A stretch of DNA of 64,000 nt from Reyranella sp. (GCF_017305915.1 NZ_JAFKJN010000015.1:124001-188000), one strand, 5' to 3'. Positions 1 to 9,332 are shown, numbered from the stretch's first letter. The notes: generated from the sequence alone by a model not told the origin. Made by a program: numbers and translations.

Positions 1-1
1 G

Positions 2-883
2 ACGGCGATGCTGTCCTTCATCTCGGGCAAGTTCGACATGACCTTTCCGTTCGAGGTCACGGTGCCGCTGGTCAAGGACATCAAGGACGGCCTGCCGTCG
101 GCGCAGTGCGAGATCGCGCCGATGAACGTCGCCGCCAACCTGCTGATGAACCCGGTGCCGCCGTTCGACGACATCGATGTCCGCCGCGCGGTGGCGATGA
201 CGATCGACCGCAAGGCCTTCATCGAGATCATGACCCAGGGCCAGGGCGATGCCGGCGGCGCGATGCTGCCGACGCCGGCCGGCCGCTGGGGCCTGCCCGA
301 CGAGATCGTCCGCGAGCTGCCGGGCTTCGATCCCGACGTCGCCAAGAGCCGCGCGGCAGCGCGCAAGATCATGGAGGCGAAGGGCTACGGCCCGGCCAAG
401 ATGATCAAGCTCAAGCTCTCCTCGCGCAACCTGCCGACCTACCGCGACGCGGCGGTGATCCTGATCAGCCAGCTCAAGGAGATCTACATCGACGCCGAGC
501 TGCAGCTCGTCGAGACGGCGCAATGGGTGCCCAAGCTGATGCGGCGCGACTACCAGTTCGGCCTCAGCCAGGTCGGCAACGGCGTCGACGATCCGGACCA
601 GAACTATCCGGAGAACTACGCCTGCAGCGGGCGCACCTACATGGACTACTGCAACAAGGAAGTGGACTCACTCATTGCGCAGCAGTCGGCCGAGCGCGAC
701 CAGGAGAAGCGCAAGAAGATCGCCTGGGAGATCGACCGCAAGCTGACCAACGAGGCGGTGCGACCGATGCTCTACTACATGCGCGGCGGCACCTGCTGGC
801 GGCCGGAGGTCAAGAACCTGTCGATTCAGGTGAATAGCATCTACAATAGCTGGCGCATGGACGAGGTGTGGTTGGAACGATGA
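2..883 (+). CDS. ABC transporter solute-binding protein, family 5 (3' part)
   Basis: The 5' end lies outside the window, so about the C-terminal 290 residues are present. The text resembles the peptide/nickel-type (family 5, DppA/OppA-like) periplasmic binding proteins: a conserved VRRAVAMTIDRKAF block near residue 65 of the visible part and a WRMDEVWLER end. It is a clear paralogue of the protein at 28412-30019, sharing the MTIDRKAF, GNGxDDPDQ and SIYNxxRMxEVWL stretches in the same order. Its stop overlaps the start of the next gene by four bases (ATGA), so the two are probably co-translated. No permease gene is visible, and the substrate cannot be inferred. Confidence 0.88.
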   Translation, partial: TAMLSFISGKFDMTFPFEVTVPLVKDIKDGLPSAQCEIAPMNVAANLLMNPVPPFDDIDVRRAVAMTIDRKAFIEIMTQGQGDAGGAMLPTPAGRWGLPDEIVRELPGFDPDVAKSRAAARKIMEAKGYGPAKMIKLKLSSRNLPTYRDAAVILISQLKEIYIDAELQLVETAQWVPKLMRRDYQFGLSQVGNGVDDPDQNYPENYACSGRTYMDYCNKEVDSLIAQQSAERDQEKRKKIAWEIDRKLTNEAVRPMLYYMRGGTCWRPEVKNLSIQVNSIYNSWRMDEVWLER

Positions 884-1797
884 AAGCTGCCTACATCGAA
901 AAGTTCGGCGGACCGGAGGTCCTCAAGGTCGGCGACCTGCCCGATCCGTCGCCCGCCGCGGGCCAGGTCGTCGTCGACGTCGCCGCCGCCAGCATCAACG
1001 CCGCGGACTGGAAGGTGCGCGCCGGCGAGTACAAGCAGGCCAACTTTCCGCTGGTTCTCGGCCGCGATTTCTCCGGCACCGTCAGCGCGCTGGGCTCCGG
1101 CGTCGACCTCAAGGTCGGCGACGAAGTGTTCGGCGTGCTCGAGACCGGCCGCGACGGAACCTATTGCGAGAAGATCGCGATCGGCGGGGCGATCGTCGGC
1201 AGGAAGCCGGCGGCGCTCTCCCATGTCGATGCGGCGGCGCTGGCGCTGACCGGCCTGACCGCGATCTGCGCGGTCGAGGAGGCGCTGAAGATCGAGGCCG
1301 GCGAGACCATCCTGATCCAGGGCGGCGCGGGCGGCGTGGCGAGCTTCGCCATCCAGCTCGCCAAACACATCGGCGCCAGGGTCATCACCACCGCCAGTGC
1401 CGCCAACGCCGCCTACCTGCGCGGGCTCGGCGCCGACGAGGTGATCGACTACAACGCGACCGACTTCACCAAGGCCGTGAAGAACGTGGACGCGGCCTTC
1501 GACACCGTGGGCGGCGACGTCGCGACGCGCACCTTCGCGGTGCTGAAGCCCGGCGGGCGCGCGGCGTTCATCGCCTCCGGCGCGCAGGCACCCAGGCCCG
1601 AGCGCAGCGACGTGACGGCGATCCGTCCGGCGGTGCCGCGCACCCGAAAGCACATGGAGCGCGTCGCCGAGCTGCACAGGGCCGGCGTCATCCGCGTGCC
1701 CGAGGTGACGGTGTTCCCGCTGGCCGAGGCCGCCAAGGCGCTCGGCGTCAGCGAGGGCCGCCACTTCAAGGGCAAGCTGATCCTCGAGATGCGTTGA
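880..1797 (+). CDS. NADP-dependent zinc-free alcohol dehydrogenase / quinone oxidoreductase-like protein
   Basis: This 305-residue protein has the medium-chain dehydrogenase/reductase layout: an N-terminal GroES-like half (GRDFSGTV near residue 60) followed by a Rossmann half with the nucleotide-binding motif GGAGGVASFAIQLA near residue 150. The zinc-binding cysteines of alcohol dehydrogenases are absent, which points to the quinone oxidoreductase branch using NADPH. The ATG at 880 is chosen because it overlaps the upstream stop as ATGA; an upstream in-frame GTG at 868 is possible but lies inside the preceding gene. It probably reduces an enone, quinone or similar substrate in the same operon as the TPP enzyme downstream. 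The exact substrate is unknown. Confidence 0.85.
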   Translation: MKAAYIEKFGGPEVLKVGDLPDPSPAAGQVVVDVAAASINAADWKVRAGEYKQANFPLVLGRDFSGTVSALGSGVDLKVGDEVFGVLETGRDGTYCEKIAIGGAIVGRKPAALSHVDAAALALTGLTAICAVEEALKIEAGETILIQGGAGGVASFAIQLAKHIGARVITTASAANAAYLRGLGADEVIDYNATDFTKAVKNVDAAFDTVGGDVATRTFAVLKPGGRAAFIASGAQAPRPERSDVTAIRPAVPRTRKHMERVAELHRAGVIRVPEVTVFPLAEAAKALGVSEGRHFKGKLILEMR

Positions 1798-1810
1798 AAC
1801 AGGAGTTCCC

Positions 1811-3430
1811 ATGCCCCGCATGACCGGCGGCGACGCCATTGTCGATTCGCTGTTGCGGCACGGGATCGACACGATCTTCGGCCTGCCGGGCGTGCAGATG
1901 TACGGGCTGTTCGACGCTTTCGCGCGCAACGCGAACCGCCTGCAGGTGATCAACGCGCGGCACGAGCAGACCACCGCCTACATGGCGCTGGGCTACGCCC
2001 AGTCGACCGGCAAGCCGTCGGCCTACACGGTGGTGCCGGGGCCCGGCGTGATGAACACCATGGGTGCGCTGACCACCACCTGGGCGATGAATGCGCCGGT
2101 GATGTGCATCACCGGCCAGGTGCCGAGCGCCATGATCGGCCGCACCCGCGGCCAGCTCCACGAGATGCCGGACCAGCTCGCGACCCTGAAGACACTGCTG
2201 AAGTTCGCCGAGCGCATCGAGCATCCGACCGAGGCGCCGCAGGTCATGGCGCGCGCCTTCCAGGCGATGACGTCGGGCCGGCCGGGGCCGGTCGCGGTCG
2301 AGATGCCGTGGGACATGTTCCCGATGAGCGCCGACGTGACGCCGGTCGAGCCACTCGGCAAGCGCGCCGATCCGGTGCCCGATCCCGACAGGATCGCGGC
2401 GCTGGCCAAGCTGGTCGACGCGGCGAAGGCGCCGATGATCGTGGTCGGCAGCGGCGCGCTGGAGGCCGGCCCGGAGGTGCTGGCGCTGGCCGAGAAGATC
2501 GGCGCGCCGGTCGTCGCCTTCCGCACCGGCAAGGGCGTGGTCGATTCCCGCCATCCGCTGTCGCTGACCACGGTCGCGGGCTTCAAGCTGTGGGACAGCA
2601 CGGACTTGTTGATCGGCATCGGCTCGCGCCTCGAGGTGCCGCTCGCCCGCTGGGCGCCGGCGCCGGCCGGCGTGAAGGTCGGCCGCATCGACATCGATCC
2701 GGCGGAGCATCGCCGGCTCACCGTCGACGTGCCGATCGTGGCCGATTCAGCCGACGGCGCGCGCGCTCTGGCCGCCGCGGTGAAGAAGAAGGACAACTCC
2801 GTTCGGCGCGAGGCAATAGCCGCGGCCAAGGCGGCGGCGCTGGCGCAGGTCGGCAAGGCGCAGCCGCAATACGGCTACCTCGAAGCCATCCGCGCGGCGC
2901 TGCCGGACGACGGCATCGTGATCGACGAGCTGACGCAGGTCGCCTACATCGGCTGGTACGGCTATCCCGTCCACAAGCCGCGCACCTTCATCTCGTCCGG
3001 CTTCTCCGGCACGCTCGGCTACGGCTTCCCGACGGCGCTGGGCGTGAAGGTCGGCAATCCCGACCGTCCGGTGGTGTCGATCACCGGCGACGGCGGCTTC
3101 CTGTTCGGCGGCTCCGATCTCGCGACGGCGGTGCAGTTCGGCATCAACCTGGTCACCGTGGTGGTGAACAATTCCTCCTATGGCAACGTGCTGCGCGACC
3201 AGCAGCGGTTCTACGAGGGCCGCCATGCCGGCTCGGTGCTGACCAATCCGGACTTCGTGGCCTATGCGCGGTCGTTCGGTGTCGCGGCGTGGCGGGTCGA
3301 GAACGCCGACGGCTTGCGCGGCGCGCTGCGCGAGGCGCTGGCCGGCAACGGGCCGGCGCTGATCGAGGTGATGTCCGACATCGACAAGGACTATCCACCG
3401 TTCGAGTTCCATCAACCCAAGCGGAGCTAA
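1811..3430 (+). CDS. Thiamine pyrophosphate-requiring enzyme (acetolactate synthase-like)
   Basis: This 539-residue protein has the three-domain fold of acetolactate synthase, benzoylformate decarboxylase and oxalyl-CoA decarboxylase. The catalytic glutamate sits in RHEQTTAYMALGYA (E52), a central NAD/FAD-like domain follows, and the TPP/Mg motif runs from GDGG to NNSSYGN beginning near residue 425. A ribosome site (AGGAG) precedes the ATG. It lacks features that fix one substrate, so decarboxylation or carboligation of a 2-oxo acid is the safe statement. It starts 13 bases after the oxidoreductase and ends 2 bases before the NMT1-like gene, consistent with a four-gene catabolic operon. It is not obviously the biosynthetic IlvB, because no small subunit follows. 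Confidence 0.88.
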   Translation: MPRMTGGDAIVDSLLRHGIDTIFGLPGVQMYGLFDAFARNANRLQVINARHEQTTAYMALGYAQSTGKPSAYTVVPGPGVMNTMGALTTTWAMNAPVMCITGQVPSAMIGRTRGQLHEMPDQLATLKTLLKFAERIEHPTEAPQVMARAFQAMTSGRPGPVAVEMPWDMFPMSADVTPVEPLGKRADPVPDPDRIAALAKLVDAAKAPMIVVGSGALEAGPEVLALAEKIGAPVVAFRTGKGVVDSRHPLSLTTVAGFKLWDSTDLLIGIGSRLEVPLARWAPAPAGVKVGRIDIDPAEHRRLTVDVPIVADSADGARALAAAVKKKDNSVRREAIAAAKAAALAQVGKAQPQYGYLEAIRAALPDDGIVIDELTQVAYIGWYGYPVHKPRTFISSGFSGTLGYGFPTALGVKVGNPDRPVVSITGDGGFLFGGSDLATAVQFGINLVTVVVNNSSYGNVLRDQQRFYEGRHAGSVLTNPDFVAYARSFGVAAWRVENADGLRGALREALAGNGPALIEVMSDIDKDYPPFEFHQPKRS

Positions 3431-3432
3431 CC

Positions 3433-4320
3433 ATGACCAACCAGAAGTTCGTCATCGAGCCGCACTTCCGTCTGCAGGAGTGGGTCGCCGAGGAGAAGGG
3501 CTACTTTGCCGACGAGGGTCTCGACTACATCTTCCAGGAGAAGATCCGCGCGACCGACGGCAAGCAGCACGACCAGCAGGGCCAGAAGTCCGGCGCCTAC
3601 CAGAGCTTCGAGGCGGGCCGCACCGCCGACGTGAGCTGCGCCTGCCACTGGACGGTCAACGTCGCGGCCTCGAACGGCCACGGCAAGCTGTGGGGCGACG
3701 TCTACTCGGTGGCGCCGGCCGGCATCTTCGTGCCTGAGGGCTCGCCGATCCGCAAGCCGGAGGACCTCGCCGGCGTGCCGATCTCCGTCGGCTACCAGTC
3801 GGGCAGCCACTACGCGACCATCCAGGCGCTCGAGCAGTACCTGCCGCGGAACAGGATCAACCTGTCGTACGGCGAGGGCATGCTGTTCAAGCGGCTCGAC
3901 AACCTGCTCGAGGGCAAGAGCCAAGCCTCCACGCTGTTCAGCGGGCCGTACTACCTCGCCGAGCAGATGGGCTATCGCAAGGTGATCGACACGACCTTCA
4001 TGATCGCCTCGATGGTCACTGGCACGCCCGAGGCCGAGGACCTCAAGCGCTTCTACAATGCGCTGAAGCGGGCGCAGCGCGACATCGACCTCAGGCCGGA
4101 GAAGTACACGCACTACTACAGGAACGAGTTCCCCGACCGCTATCACGCCCTGATGGACACCCGCCGCTGGGGCCCGGGCGAGCGCATCGTGTTCGAGCCC
4201 TACACCCAGGAAGTCTTCGCCCAGTCGCGCGAATGGATCGCGCAGCGCGAGATCTTCGATACCGGCAAGGCGCCGCTGGCGACCGACAGCTACGACGCGG
4301 CGGTGCTCAGGGTGACCTGA
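3433..4320 (+). CDS. NMT1/THI5-like or SsuA-type substrate-binding protein without signal peptide
   Basis: This 295-residue protein resembles the NMT1/THI5-like periplasmic binding proteins used for aromatic, sulfonate or pyrimidine compounds. The order is WVAEEKGYFADEGLDY near residue 15, an IRKPEDLAGVPISVGYQSGS lid region near residue 105, and a C-terminal helical tail. The ATG at 3433 lies two bases after the upstream stop, and no signal peptide precedes the mature-like start. It may therefore act in the cytoplasm or be exported by another route. It is the last gene of the operon and its 3' end overlaps the convergent gene at 4290 by 31 bases. The ligand is unknown. Confidence 0.78.
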   Translation: MTNQKFVIEPHFRLQEWVAEEKGYFADEGLDYIFQEKIRATDGKQHDQQGQKSGAYQSFEAGRTADVSCACHWTVNVAASNGHGKLWGDVYSVAPAGIFVPEGSPIRKPEDLAGVPISVGYQSGSHYATIQALEQYLPRNRINLSYGEGMLFKRLDNLLEGKSQASTLFSGPYYLAEQMGYRKVIDTTFMIASMVTGTPEAEDLKRFYNALKRAQRDIDLRPEKYTHYYRNEFPDRYHALMDTRRWGPGERIVFEPYTQEVFAQSREWIAQREIFDTGKAPLATDSYDAAVLRVT

Positions 4321-5288
4321 GCCATCCGCGCCAGGCGGCGGCCGATGATCTCCTCGGCCTCGCGCATGGTGCGGTCGATCAGCTCCTTGACGGTCGGGAT
4401 GTCGTGGATCAGGCCGGCGACCATGCCGCACGACCAGGCGCCGGCATCCATCTCGCCCTGCTTCATGATGCGCGGATAGACGCCGCCGACCTCGGCGACG
4501 ATGTCCTTGAACTCGATCGCCGCGCCGAGCTCCTTCTCCTTCTCGAGCAGCCGGTCGACGGCGGCGTTCTTCAGCACCCGCTCGGTGTTGCGCAGCGGCC
4601 GCATCACCAGCCGGGTGTCGAGCTCGCTGGCGGCGACCAGCGCCTGCTTCACGTTGTCGTGGATCGGCGCCTCCTTGGTCGCCATGAAGCGCGTGCCCAT
4701 GTTCATGCCCTCGGCGCCGAGCGACAGGGCGGCGACCAGCGAGCGGCCGTCGGCCATGCCGCCAGAGGCGACGAACGGGATCTTCAGCTCCTCGGCCGCG
4801 CGCGGCAGCAGGATGAAGTTGGGCACGTCGTCCTCGCCGGGATGGCCGCCGCATTCGAAGCCGTCGACGCTGACGGCGTCGCAGCCGATCGATTCGGCCT
4901 TCAGCGAATGGCGCACCGAGGTGCATTTGTGGATCACCCTGACGCCCGCTTCCTTGAGCGCCGGCAGCCACTTCTGCGGGTTGTTGCCCGCGGTCTCGAC
5001 GATCTTCACGCCGCTCTCGATGATGGCGCGGATGTAGCCGGGGTAGTCCGGCGGCGTCAGCGCCGGCAGGAAGGTGAGGTTGACGCCGAACGGCTTGCCG
5101 GTCATCTGCCGGCAGCGCGCGATCTCCTTGGCGAGGTTCTCGGGGCTGCCCTGCGTCAGGCCGGTGATGATGCCGAGCCCTCCGGCCTGCGAAACGGCCG
5201 CGGCCATCTCGGCGAAACCGACATAATGCATGCCGCCCTGGATGATCGGGTGCTCGATGCCGAACAGCTCGGTGATGCGCGTCTTCAT
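4290..5288 (-). CDS. Nitronate monooxygenase / 2-nitropropane dioxygenase family protein
   Basis: This 332-residue FMN-dependent TIM barrel of the NPD family shows the N-terminal FGIEHPIIQGGMHYVG segment, the SVDGFECGGHPGE phosphate/flavin region near residue 150 and the GGMADGRSL loop near residue 185. The ATG at 5288 matches the usual family start; an upstream in-frame ATG at 5324 would run into the divergent gene. Such enzymes oxidise alkyl nitronates or serve as enoyl-type reductases with FMN. It is divergent from the CoA transferase at 5318 with only 29 bases between them, so the two promoters overlap. A second family member lies at 31990-32958. Confidence 0.85.
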   Translation of the reverse strand: MKTRITELFGIEHPIIQGGMHYVGFAEMAAAVSQAGGLGIITGLTQGSPENLAKEIARCRQMTGKPFGVNLTFLPALTPPDYPGYIRAIIESGVKIVETAGNNPQKWLPALKEAGVRVIHKCTSVRHSLKAESIGCDAVSVDGFECGGHPGEDDVPNFILLPRAAEELKIPFVASGGMADGRSLVAALSLGAEGMNMGTRFMATKEAPIHDNVKQALVAASELDTRLVMRPLRNTERVLKNAAVDRLLEKEKELGAAIEFKDIVAEVGGVYPRIMKQGEMDAGAWSCGMVAGLIHDIPTVKELIDRTMREAEEIIGRRLARMAQVTLSTAAS

Positions 5289-5317
5289 GGCCGCCCCTCT
5301 GATGCTATAAGGGCCGA

Positions 5318-6526
5318 ATGGCACACGGTCCCCTTCAAGGCGTCAAGGTCGTCTCCTGCTCCACCGCGCAGGCCGGCACGGTTCCCTACATGCTGATGGC
5401 CGATCTCGGCGCGGACGTGATCAAGATCGAGACGCCCAAAGGCGGCGACGGCTCGCGCGGCATGACCGTCCTGCCGGGCATGGGCAGCACCTTCTTCGAG
5501 ACCAACAATCGCGGCGTGAAGAGCGTGACCCTCAACCTCAAGGAGCCCGAGGGCCGGGCCATCCTGCACAAGCTGGTCGCCGAGGCCGACATCTTCGGCC
5601 AGAACTTCCGCCCCGGCGCGGCCGAGAAGAACGGCTTCGGCTGGGAGGAGCTGCGCAAGATCAACCCGAAGCTGGTCTACGTCTCGATCTCGGGCTACGG
5701 CACCAAGGGCCCGAACGGCCATCTGCCCGGCACCGATTCGATGGCGCAGGCGCTGGGCGGCATCGCCGAGGCCTATTCGATGCCCGGCCAGAAGATGCGC
5801 ACCGGCATCGCCTCGGTGGCCGACGAATCGACCGCCATGCTGGCGTTCGGCGGCGCGCTGGCGGCGCTGCATCACGCCCGCACCACCGGCGTCGGCCAGA
5901 AGATCGAGCTGTCGCTGCTCGGCTCGCTGGTGCGTCTGCTCGGCTGGACCTTCACCACGACGATGTGGCGCAACAAGAACCCGGTGACGGGCCAGGCGCG
6001 CGTCACCGGCACGGCGGAGCGGCCGGGCATCAGCGCCTCGTTCAACGACCGCGACGGCAAGCCGCTGGTCTTCCAGCTCACCGGGCCGGAGGACTGGCAG
6101 GACGCCATGACCTCGCTCGGCTTCCTCGACGCGCTGAAGGCCAAGGGCTTCGGCCATCTCGGCGTGATCATCGACAACGACGCCAAGCGCGAGGAGCTGC
6201 TGGCGCTGCTCGACGAGCTGTTCGCGACCGGCACGCGCGAGGACTGGGTGGGCAAGCTGCGCGGCGCCGACATCGTCTCGGCGCCGATCAACACCATGCT
6301 CGAGGCCTCCAACGATCCCGACGTGATCGCCAACGGCCATGTCACCCATGTCGAGCATCCCAAGCACGGCAAGCTCAAGGTCCACGGCACGCCCTGGCGC
6401 TTCTCCGAGACGCCGGCCAAGCCCGGCATCGCGCCCGAGCTCGGCGAGCACAACGACGCCGTGCTTGAAGCGCTCGGCTACGACAAGGCCGCCGTCGGCG
6501 ACCTGAAGAAGCGCGGCGTGATCTGA
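5318..6526 (+). CDS. CaiB/BaiF family (class III) CoA transferase
   Basis: This 402-residue protein has the class III CoA-transferase architecture: an N-terminal GVKVVSCSTAQAGTVPYMLM segment, ADLGADVIKIE around residue 35, and a PGTDSMAQALGG segment near residue 145 carrying the probable catalytic aspartate. The family moves CoA between carboxylic acids in carnitine, formate/oxalate and aromatic-acid metabolism. The gene is monocistronic and divergent from a nitronate-monooxygenase-like gene. The length is normal. The natural CoA donor and acceptor cannot be read from the sequence. Confidence 0.9.
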   Translation: MAHGPLQGVKVVSCSTAQAGTVPYMLMADLGADVIKIETPKGGDGSRGMTVLPGMGSTFFETNNRGVKSVTLNLKEPEGRAILHKLVAEADIFGQNFRPGAAEKNGFGWEELRKINPKLVYVSISGYGTKGPNGHLPGTDSMAQALGGIAEAYSMPGQKMRTGIASVADESTAMLAFGGALAALHHARTTGVGQKIELSLLGSLVRLLGWTFTTTMWRNKNPVTGQARVTGTAERPGISASFNDRDGKPLVFQLTGPEDWQDAMTSLGFLDALKAKGFGHLGVIIDNDAKREELLALLDELFATGTREDWVGKLRGADIVSAPINTMLEASNDPDVIANGHVTHVEHPKHGKLKVHGTPWRFSETPAKPGIAPELGEHNDAVLEALGYDKAAVGDLKKRGVI

Positions 6527-6543
6527 CTCATCGGACCGCCGAG

Positions 6544-8067
6544 TCATTTGAGCCTGAGCCCGATCACCCGCACCAGGCCGTCGGGCATCTGCTTGTAGCC
6601 GTCGATCCGCTCGCTGAGCGCGATCAGCACCTGCGGGTGCCAGAGATAGAGGAAGCCGCCGTCGATCCCGGGCAGGACCTTGGCGGCGATCTTCTCGTAC
6701 ACTGCCTTGCGGCCGGCCTGGTCGCTGATGCGGCGCGCCTCCTGGTGCAGCGCATCGACCTCGGGGTCGCAATAGTGGCTGTAGTTCAGCGGCGCCTTGC
6801 AGGCCTGAATGATGTAGGCATTGGCATCGGGATCGGTGCGGCCGCTCCAGCCGAACAGGTAGAGCTGGAAGTCGCCGTCCTCGGCCAGCTTGATCGAGGT
6901 CGCGAACTCGGTGACGCGGATCTTGAGGTCGAAGCCGGCTTCGGCCGCCATCGCCTGCACCGTCTCGGCGACCGCGCGGTTCTCCGGCCCGTTCACCACC
7001 ATGAAGTCGAGCGCAAGCGGCGTCGTCACGCCAACCTCCTTGAGCAGCGCCTTGGCCTTCTCGACGTCGCGCTTGGGGACCGGGAACTTCGATTGATAGT
7101 ACGGATTCTGCGGGCTGACCCACTGATTGCCCGGCACGAACTCGCCGTTGAACACCACCTGGTTCAGCGCCTCGCGGTCGATCGAGAGCTCGAACGCCTC
7201 GCGCACCTTGCGGTTCTTGGCCAGCGGGTTGCTGGCCTTGGGTCCGTTGTCGAGGTTGAGCTGCAGGCCGGCATAGCCCAGCGACACCGCCTTCGCGAGC
7301 TTGAGCTTGGCATTGTCGCGTACCGTCTTGATGTCGGTCGCCTGCACCCGCTCGATCAGCTCGAGGCTGCCGGCGCGCAGGTTGGCGAGCCGTACCGTGC
7401 CGTCGACCACCGGCAGGTAGGTGATCCTGTCGATGAAGACGTTGTCCTTGTTCCAGTAGTCCTTGAACTTCTCGACGACGATGCGGTCCTGCTGGACGCG
7501 CTCGACGAACTTGTAGGGACCGGCACAGACCGGGTGCAGGCCGAACTTGTCGCCGGCGGCTTCGGCCGCCTTGGGTGACACCATCATGCCGGCGCGGTCG
7601 GTGAGCTGCGCCAGCAGCGGCGAGAAGGGCTGCTTGAGATTGAGCTTGATGGTCATCGGGTCGACCACGTCGACCGAGTCGACGACGCCGATGTCGGGCT
7701 TGCGGTACGAGCCCTTCATGGTGAGGTGGCGGTCGAGGCTGTACTTCGCGGCCTCGGCGTCGAACGCCTCGCCGTCGTGGAACGTCACGCCGGGCCTGAG
7801 CTTGATGGTGACGGTCTTGCCGTCGGCCGAGGTCTCGTGGCTGAGCGCGAGTTGCGGCACGATGGCGAGCTTGTCGTCGATGTCGAACAGCTTGTCGCAG
7901 ATCGAGGCGAAGACGATGCGCCCGACATAGGTGCGGGCGAGCGTCGGGTCCATCACGTCCGGGTCCTCGGCCAGGCCGATGCGCAGGTTGCTCTGTGCCA
8001 GCGCCACCGTCGCCATCGCCATCGACGACAGCAGCAGTGCAAGCGCAAAGCGGAAGATCGCGGTCAT
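6544..8067 (-). CDS. ABC transporter solute-binding protein, family 5, exported
   Basis: This is a 507-residue periplasmic binding protein with a classical signal peptide (hydrophobic FALALLLSSMAMATVALA then AQS). The family 5 signature follows: NLRIGLAEDPDVMDPTLART, a KLRPGVTFHDG block near residue 90, and VREAFELSIDREAL near residue 290. Dipeptides, oligopeptides, nickel or opines are typical ligands of the family. It is convergent with the CoA transferase (17 bases apart) and divergent from the amidohydrolase at 8130. No membrane or ATPase subunit is nearby, so any transporter it serves is encoded elsewhere. Confidence 0.9.
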   Translation of the reverse strand: MTAIFRFALALLLSSMAMATVALAQSNLRIGLAEDPDVMDPTLARTYVGRIVFASICDKLFDIDDKLAIVPQLALSHETSADGKTVTIKLRPGVTFHDGEAFDAEAAKYSLDRHLTMKGSYRKPDIGVVDSVDVVDPMTIKLNLKQPFSPLLAQLTDRAGMMVSPKAAEAAGDKFGLHPVCAGPYKFVERVQQDRIVVEKFKDYWNKDNVFIDRITYLPVVDGTVRLANLRAGSLELIERVQATDIKTVRDNAKLKLAKAVSLGYAGLQLNLDNGPKASNPLAKNRKVREAFELSIDREALNQVVFNGEFVPGNQWVSPQNPYYQSKFPVPKRDVEKAKALLKEVGVTTPLALDFMVVNGPENRAVAETVQAMAAEAGFDLKIRVTEFATSIKLAEDGDFQLYLFGWSGRTDPDANAYIIQACKAPLNYSHYCDPEVDALHQEARRISDQAGRKAVYEKIAAKVLPGIDGGFLYLWHPQVLIALSERIDGYKQMPDGLVRVIGLRLK

Positions 8068-8129
8068 GAGGCCTCCAGAAGCGGGACGCCAAGCGGTACC
8101 ATGGAACGGCGCAAGGCAGGAGACACGAG

Positions 8130-9209
8130 ATGGCGAACGACACGTCGCTGGGGGGACTCTTCGCGGGCAATCGCAAGCCGACCCAGTTCGGCCGCATCTT
8201 CAAGCCCGACCCGGCGTGGCTCGCCAAGGCCGAGCCCGAGCCGATCCTCGACCCCGAGCTCGCGGTGGTCGACACCCACCATCACCTGTGGGACATGCCG
8301 GGCTATCGCTATCTGCTCGACGACTTCCTGGCCGACGCGAACACCGGCCACAGGATCGTCGGCACCGTCTTCAACGAATGCCGTGCGATGTACCGCGCCA
8401 GGGGGCCGGAGGAGATGAAGCCGGTCGGCGAGGTCGAGTTCTGCGCCGGCATCGGTGCGATGAGCGACAGCGGGATCTATGGCCCAGCGCGTGTCTGCGC
8501 CGGCATCGTCGGCCACGCCGATCTCACCCTGGGCGACCGCGTCGAGGCCGTGCTCGAGGCCGAGATCGCCGCAAGCGGCCGTTTCCGCGGCATTCGCTAT
8601 GGTGCTGCGTGGGACGACGATCCGGTGATCGGCAACAGCCACGTCGCCAAGGGACCGGGCGTCCATCGCAGCGCCGGCTTCCGCGAGGGGCTGAAGCGTC
8701 TCACCAGGCTCGGCCTGTCGTTCGATGCCTGGATCTTCCATCACCAGGTCGGCGAGGTGACCGAGCTGGCGCGCGCCTTCCCCGACGCCAACATCGTGCT
8801 CTGCCACATGGGCGGCGTGCTGGGCTACGGCCGCTGGGCCGGCAGGAAGGACGAGGTCTACGCCGCGTGGAAGCCGGCGATGGCCGAGCTCGCCAGGTGC
8901 CCCAACGTCTCGGTCAAGGTCGGCGGGCTGATGATGCGGCTGGCCGCCATCGACTATCTCAACCTGCCGCGGCCGCCGACGTCGCAGGAGCTGGCCGACG
9001 CCTGGCGTCCTTACGCCGGCACCTGCATCGAGCTGTTTGGCGCCGACCGCTGCATGGTCGAGAGCAACTTCCCGGTCGAGAAGATGGGCATCGGCTATGC
9101 CGGCCTGTTCAACGCGCTGAAGCGCATCGCCGCCGGCGCCTCGGCCGACGAGAAGAAGGCGCTGTTCAGCGGCACCGCCAGGCGCGTCTATCGGCTGGCG
9201 ATCGACTAG
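8130..9209 (+). CDS. Amidohydrolase family 2 metal-dependent hydrolase
   Basis: This 359-residue TIM-barrel amidohydrolase has the metal-binding DTHHHLWDMPGYRY motif near residue 47, a central FHHQVGE strand near residue 208, CHMGG near residue 229 and the late VESNFPVEK segment near residue 310. The pattern resembles lactonases and decarboxylases of PF04909 such as L-fuconolactonase or LigI-type enzymes. The length is normal. Its TAG stop (9207-9209) is formed by the left end of the palindromic element described at 9206. The real substrate is unknown, but a lactone or aromatic acid fits the neighbourhood. Confidence 0.85.
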   Translation: MANDTSLGGLFAGNRKPTQFGRIFKPDPAWLAKAEPEPILDPELAVVDTHHHLWDMPGYRYLLDDFLADANTGHRIVGTVFNECRAMYRARGPEEMKPVGEVEFCAGIGAMSDSGIYGPARVCAGIVGHADLTLGDRVEAVLEAEIAASGRFRGIRYGAAWDDDPVIGNSHVAKGPGVHRSAGFREGLKRLTRLGLSFDAWIFHHQVGEVTELARAFPDANIVLCHMGGVLGYGRWAGRKDEVYAAWKPAMAELARCPNVSVKVGGLMMRLAAIDYLNLPRPPTSQELADAWRPYAGTCIELFGADRCMVESNFPVEKMGIGYAGLFNALKRIAAGASADEKKALFSGTARRVYRLAID

Positions 9210-9332
9210 AGCGATTTCCGAGCAGATGGAACCGCTCGCGGTTCCATCTGCTCGGAAATGCGCGCACGGGGGTTGTTGTTGCAGCAGGCATATTCCGTTC
9301 GGCTGATTCCAGCCGAACGGAATATGCTCTAG
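9206..9332. repeat. Palindromic extragenic element, copy 1 (two hairpins, CTAGAGC/GCTCTAG ends)
   Basis: A 127-base element is bounded by CTAGAGC (9206-9212) and its complement GCTCTAG (9326-9332). It contains two near-perfect hairpins: a 21-base-pair stem with loop CTCG (about 9214-9259) and an 18-base-pair stem with loop ATTC (about 9288-9327). The same arrangement recurs at 50089-50213, and a shortened version at 55746-55819. Base changes between copies are matched on both sides of the stems. It lies between two convergent genes. Confidence 0.9.

Noticed and set aside
5285-8275. Open frame of nearly 1000 residues on the minus strand
   Set aside because: It runs through the CoA-transferase and binding-protein genes in shifted frames, is rich in arginine and low-complexity text, and shows no domain order. 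It is a product of high GC.
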